A stretch of 41,749 bases of DNA from the NCBI GenBank assembly GCA_947305805.1, contig CAMZEM010000006.1, forward strand, positions 1-41,749, read 5' to 3'. A model generated the notes under the pieces. That model saw only the letters and a program-made list of their open reading frames with translations, had not been told where the DNA came from and did not search any database. Of this stretch, positions 40,653 to 41,749 are shown one piece after another. Source of the DNA: an uncultured Clostridia bacterium. GTDB taxonomy: Bacteria; Bacillota; Clostridia; Oscillospirales; UBA644. Each line of letters opens with the position of its first letter. The first letter of the stretch is position 1. A program made the position numbers and the translations under genes.

Positions 40653-41749
40653 ATGAACACACAGATCATCGCAATCGTCGCTCTCGTAGTATTTGCGGCA
40701 ATTATGATAGTGATCGGCATTTTCACGTCCAGGAAATCGTCTACCTTGGACGGATTTTTATTGGGCGGACGCAAAATCGGCGCATGGCTTACGGCTTTTT
40801 CATACGGCACAACTTACTTTTCCGCCGTTATTTTTATCGGTTATGCAGGTAAAAACGGCTGGGACGTAGGTTTTTCGGCTATGTGGATAGGCATAGGCAA
40901 CGCGCTTATCGGAGCGCTTGCGGCATGGATAGTGCTTGCGAAAAGAACGAGAAAAATGACGCGCAAACTCAACGCGCGCACAATGCCGGAATTTTTCAGC
41001 GCACGCTACGAAAGCCGCGGAATGAAGATATACTCTGCAATTATAATCTTTATATTCCTCGTACCCTACGCCGCAACGGTTTATAAAGGTCTAGGCTCGC
41101 TTTTCGGCTCAATCTTCCCGAATGATATTCTGGGCATGTCGCCCACAACCGTATGCATGATAATCGTTGCGGTTCTCGCTGCGGCATACCTCGTGCTCGG
41201 CGGATATATCGCTTCGGCAATAAGCAATCTCATTCAGGGCATAATAATGATAGCGGGCGTTATAATAATGTGCGTTGCGCTCGTAAATCATCCGAACGTA
41301 GGCGGAATAGGCAACGCAATATCAAAGCTTGGCGAAATGAACCCCACGCTTACAAGCGTTTTCGGCGGAGCAAACGCAAAGTTTTTGCTCTGGAATATTC
41401 TTTTAACAAGCTTCGGAACATGGGGACTTCCCCAGATGGTCCATAAATACTACGCCATCAAAGACGAAAACGAAATAAAGAAAGGATCTGTTATTTCAAC
41501 GATTTTCTGTCTTGTTATCGGCTGCGGTGCATACTTTGCGGGATCTCTCGGCAGATTTTTTGTTGAACAGAACGCCTCCGGCGCGCCCGATCTTGCGGGC
41601 GGATACGACAGTGTTGTGCCCTCAATGCTCAATACCGCGTTTTCGTCATCGGTGCTTGGAAATATTCTTTTAAGCGTAATTCTTCTTTGCGTTCTTTCGT
41701 CTTCAATGTCCACTCTGTCGTCAGTTGTTTTAACGTCCTCCACGTCAAT
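40653..41749 (+). CDS. Sodium:solute symporter (SSS family), partial, C-terminus beyond right edge
   Basis: MNTQIIAIVALVVFAAIMIVIGIFTSRKSSTLDGFLLGGRKIGAWLTAFSYGTTYFSAVIFIGYAGKNGWDVG...; repeated TM helices; frame open to the window end. Confidence 0.88.
   Translation, partial: MNTQIIAIVALVVFAAIMIVIGIFTSRKSSTLDGFLLGGRKIGAWLTAFSYGTTYFSAVIFIGYAGKNGWDVGFSAMWIGIGNALIGALAAWIVLAKRTRKMTRKLNARTMPEFFSARYESRGMKIYSAIIIFIFLVPYAATVYKGLGSLFGSIFPNDILGMSPTTVCMIIVAVLAAAYLVLGGYIASAISNLIQGIIMIAGVIIMCVALVNHPNVGGIGNAISKLGEMNPTLTSVFGGANAKFLLWNILLTSFGTWGLPQMVHKYYAIKDENEIKKGSVISTIFCLVIGCGAYFAGSLGRFFVEQNASGAPDLAGGYDSVVPSMLNTAFSSSVLGNILLSVILLCVLSSSMSTLSSVVLTSSTS

Noticed and set aside
1-41749. CRISPR arrays, transposases, prophage or toxin-antitoxin genes
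   Set aside because: No regularly spaced direct repeats and no recognisable mobile-element proteins were seen by eye on either strand.

Overview
The window is a 41.7 kb stretch of a bacterial chromosome, most likely an anaerobic Clostridia/Firmicutes-type organism judging from gene families, Shine-Dalgarno sites and strong sigma-A-like promoters. The minus strand carries the rpoB-rpoC-rpsL-rpsG-fusA block; fusA runs off the left edge. Next come purH, a small membrane protein, RNase P RNA, an ABC ATPase-permease fusion, a GH51-type arabinofuranosidase and tRNA-Leu(CAA). An accessory gene next to the tRNA fuses a GNAT acetyltransferase to a class C-type beta-lactamase-like domain. Then follow a GH13 enzyme and a compact five-gene minus-strand unit (dnaD-like, dnaC/dnaI-like, rlmA-like, DUF4091-like, type III glutamine synthetase). 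The right side has a 1208-aa Ig-like (Big_2) lipoprotein, a U32 peptidase, gpmI, icd, rhaA, a small conserved protein, an uncharacterised lipoprotein and a truncated sodium:solute symporter. The most striking observation is a single in-frame TAA codon (4622-4624) that splits an otherwise intact rpoC. Other points of note: a structured leader with a 9-codon uORF before the GNAT/beta-lactamase fusion, interlocked rpoB/purH promoters predicting complementary 5' UTRs, an arginine at the classic streptomycin-resistance lysine of RpsL, and a repeat-rich double promoter before the uncharacterised lipoprotein. I saw no CRISPR array or transposase. No database search was possible, so family names come from motif and sequence recognition.
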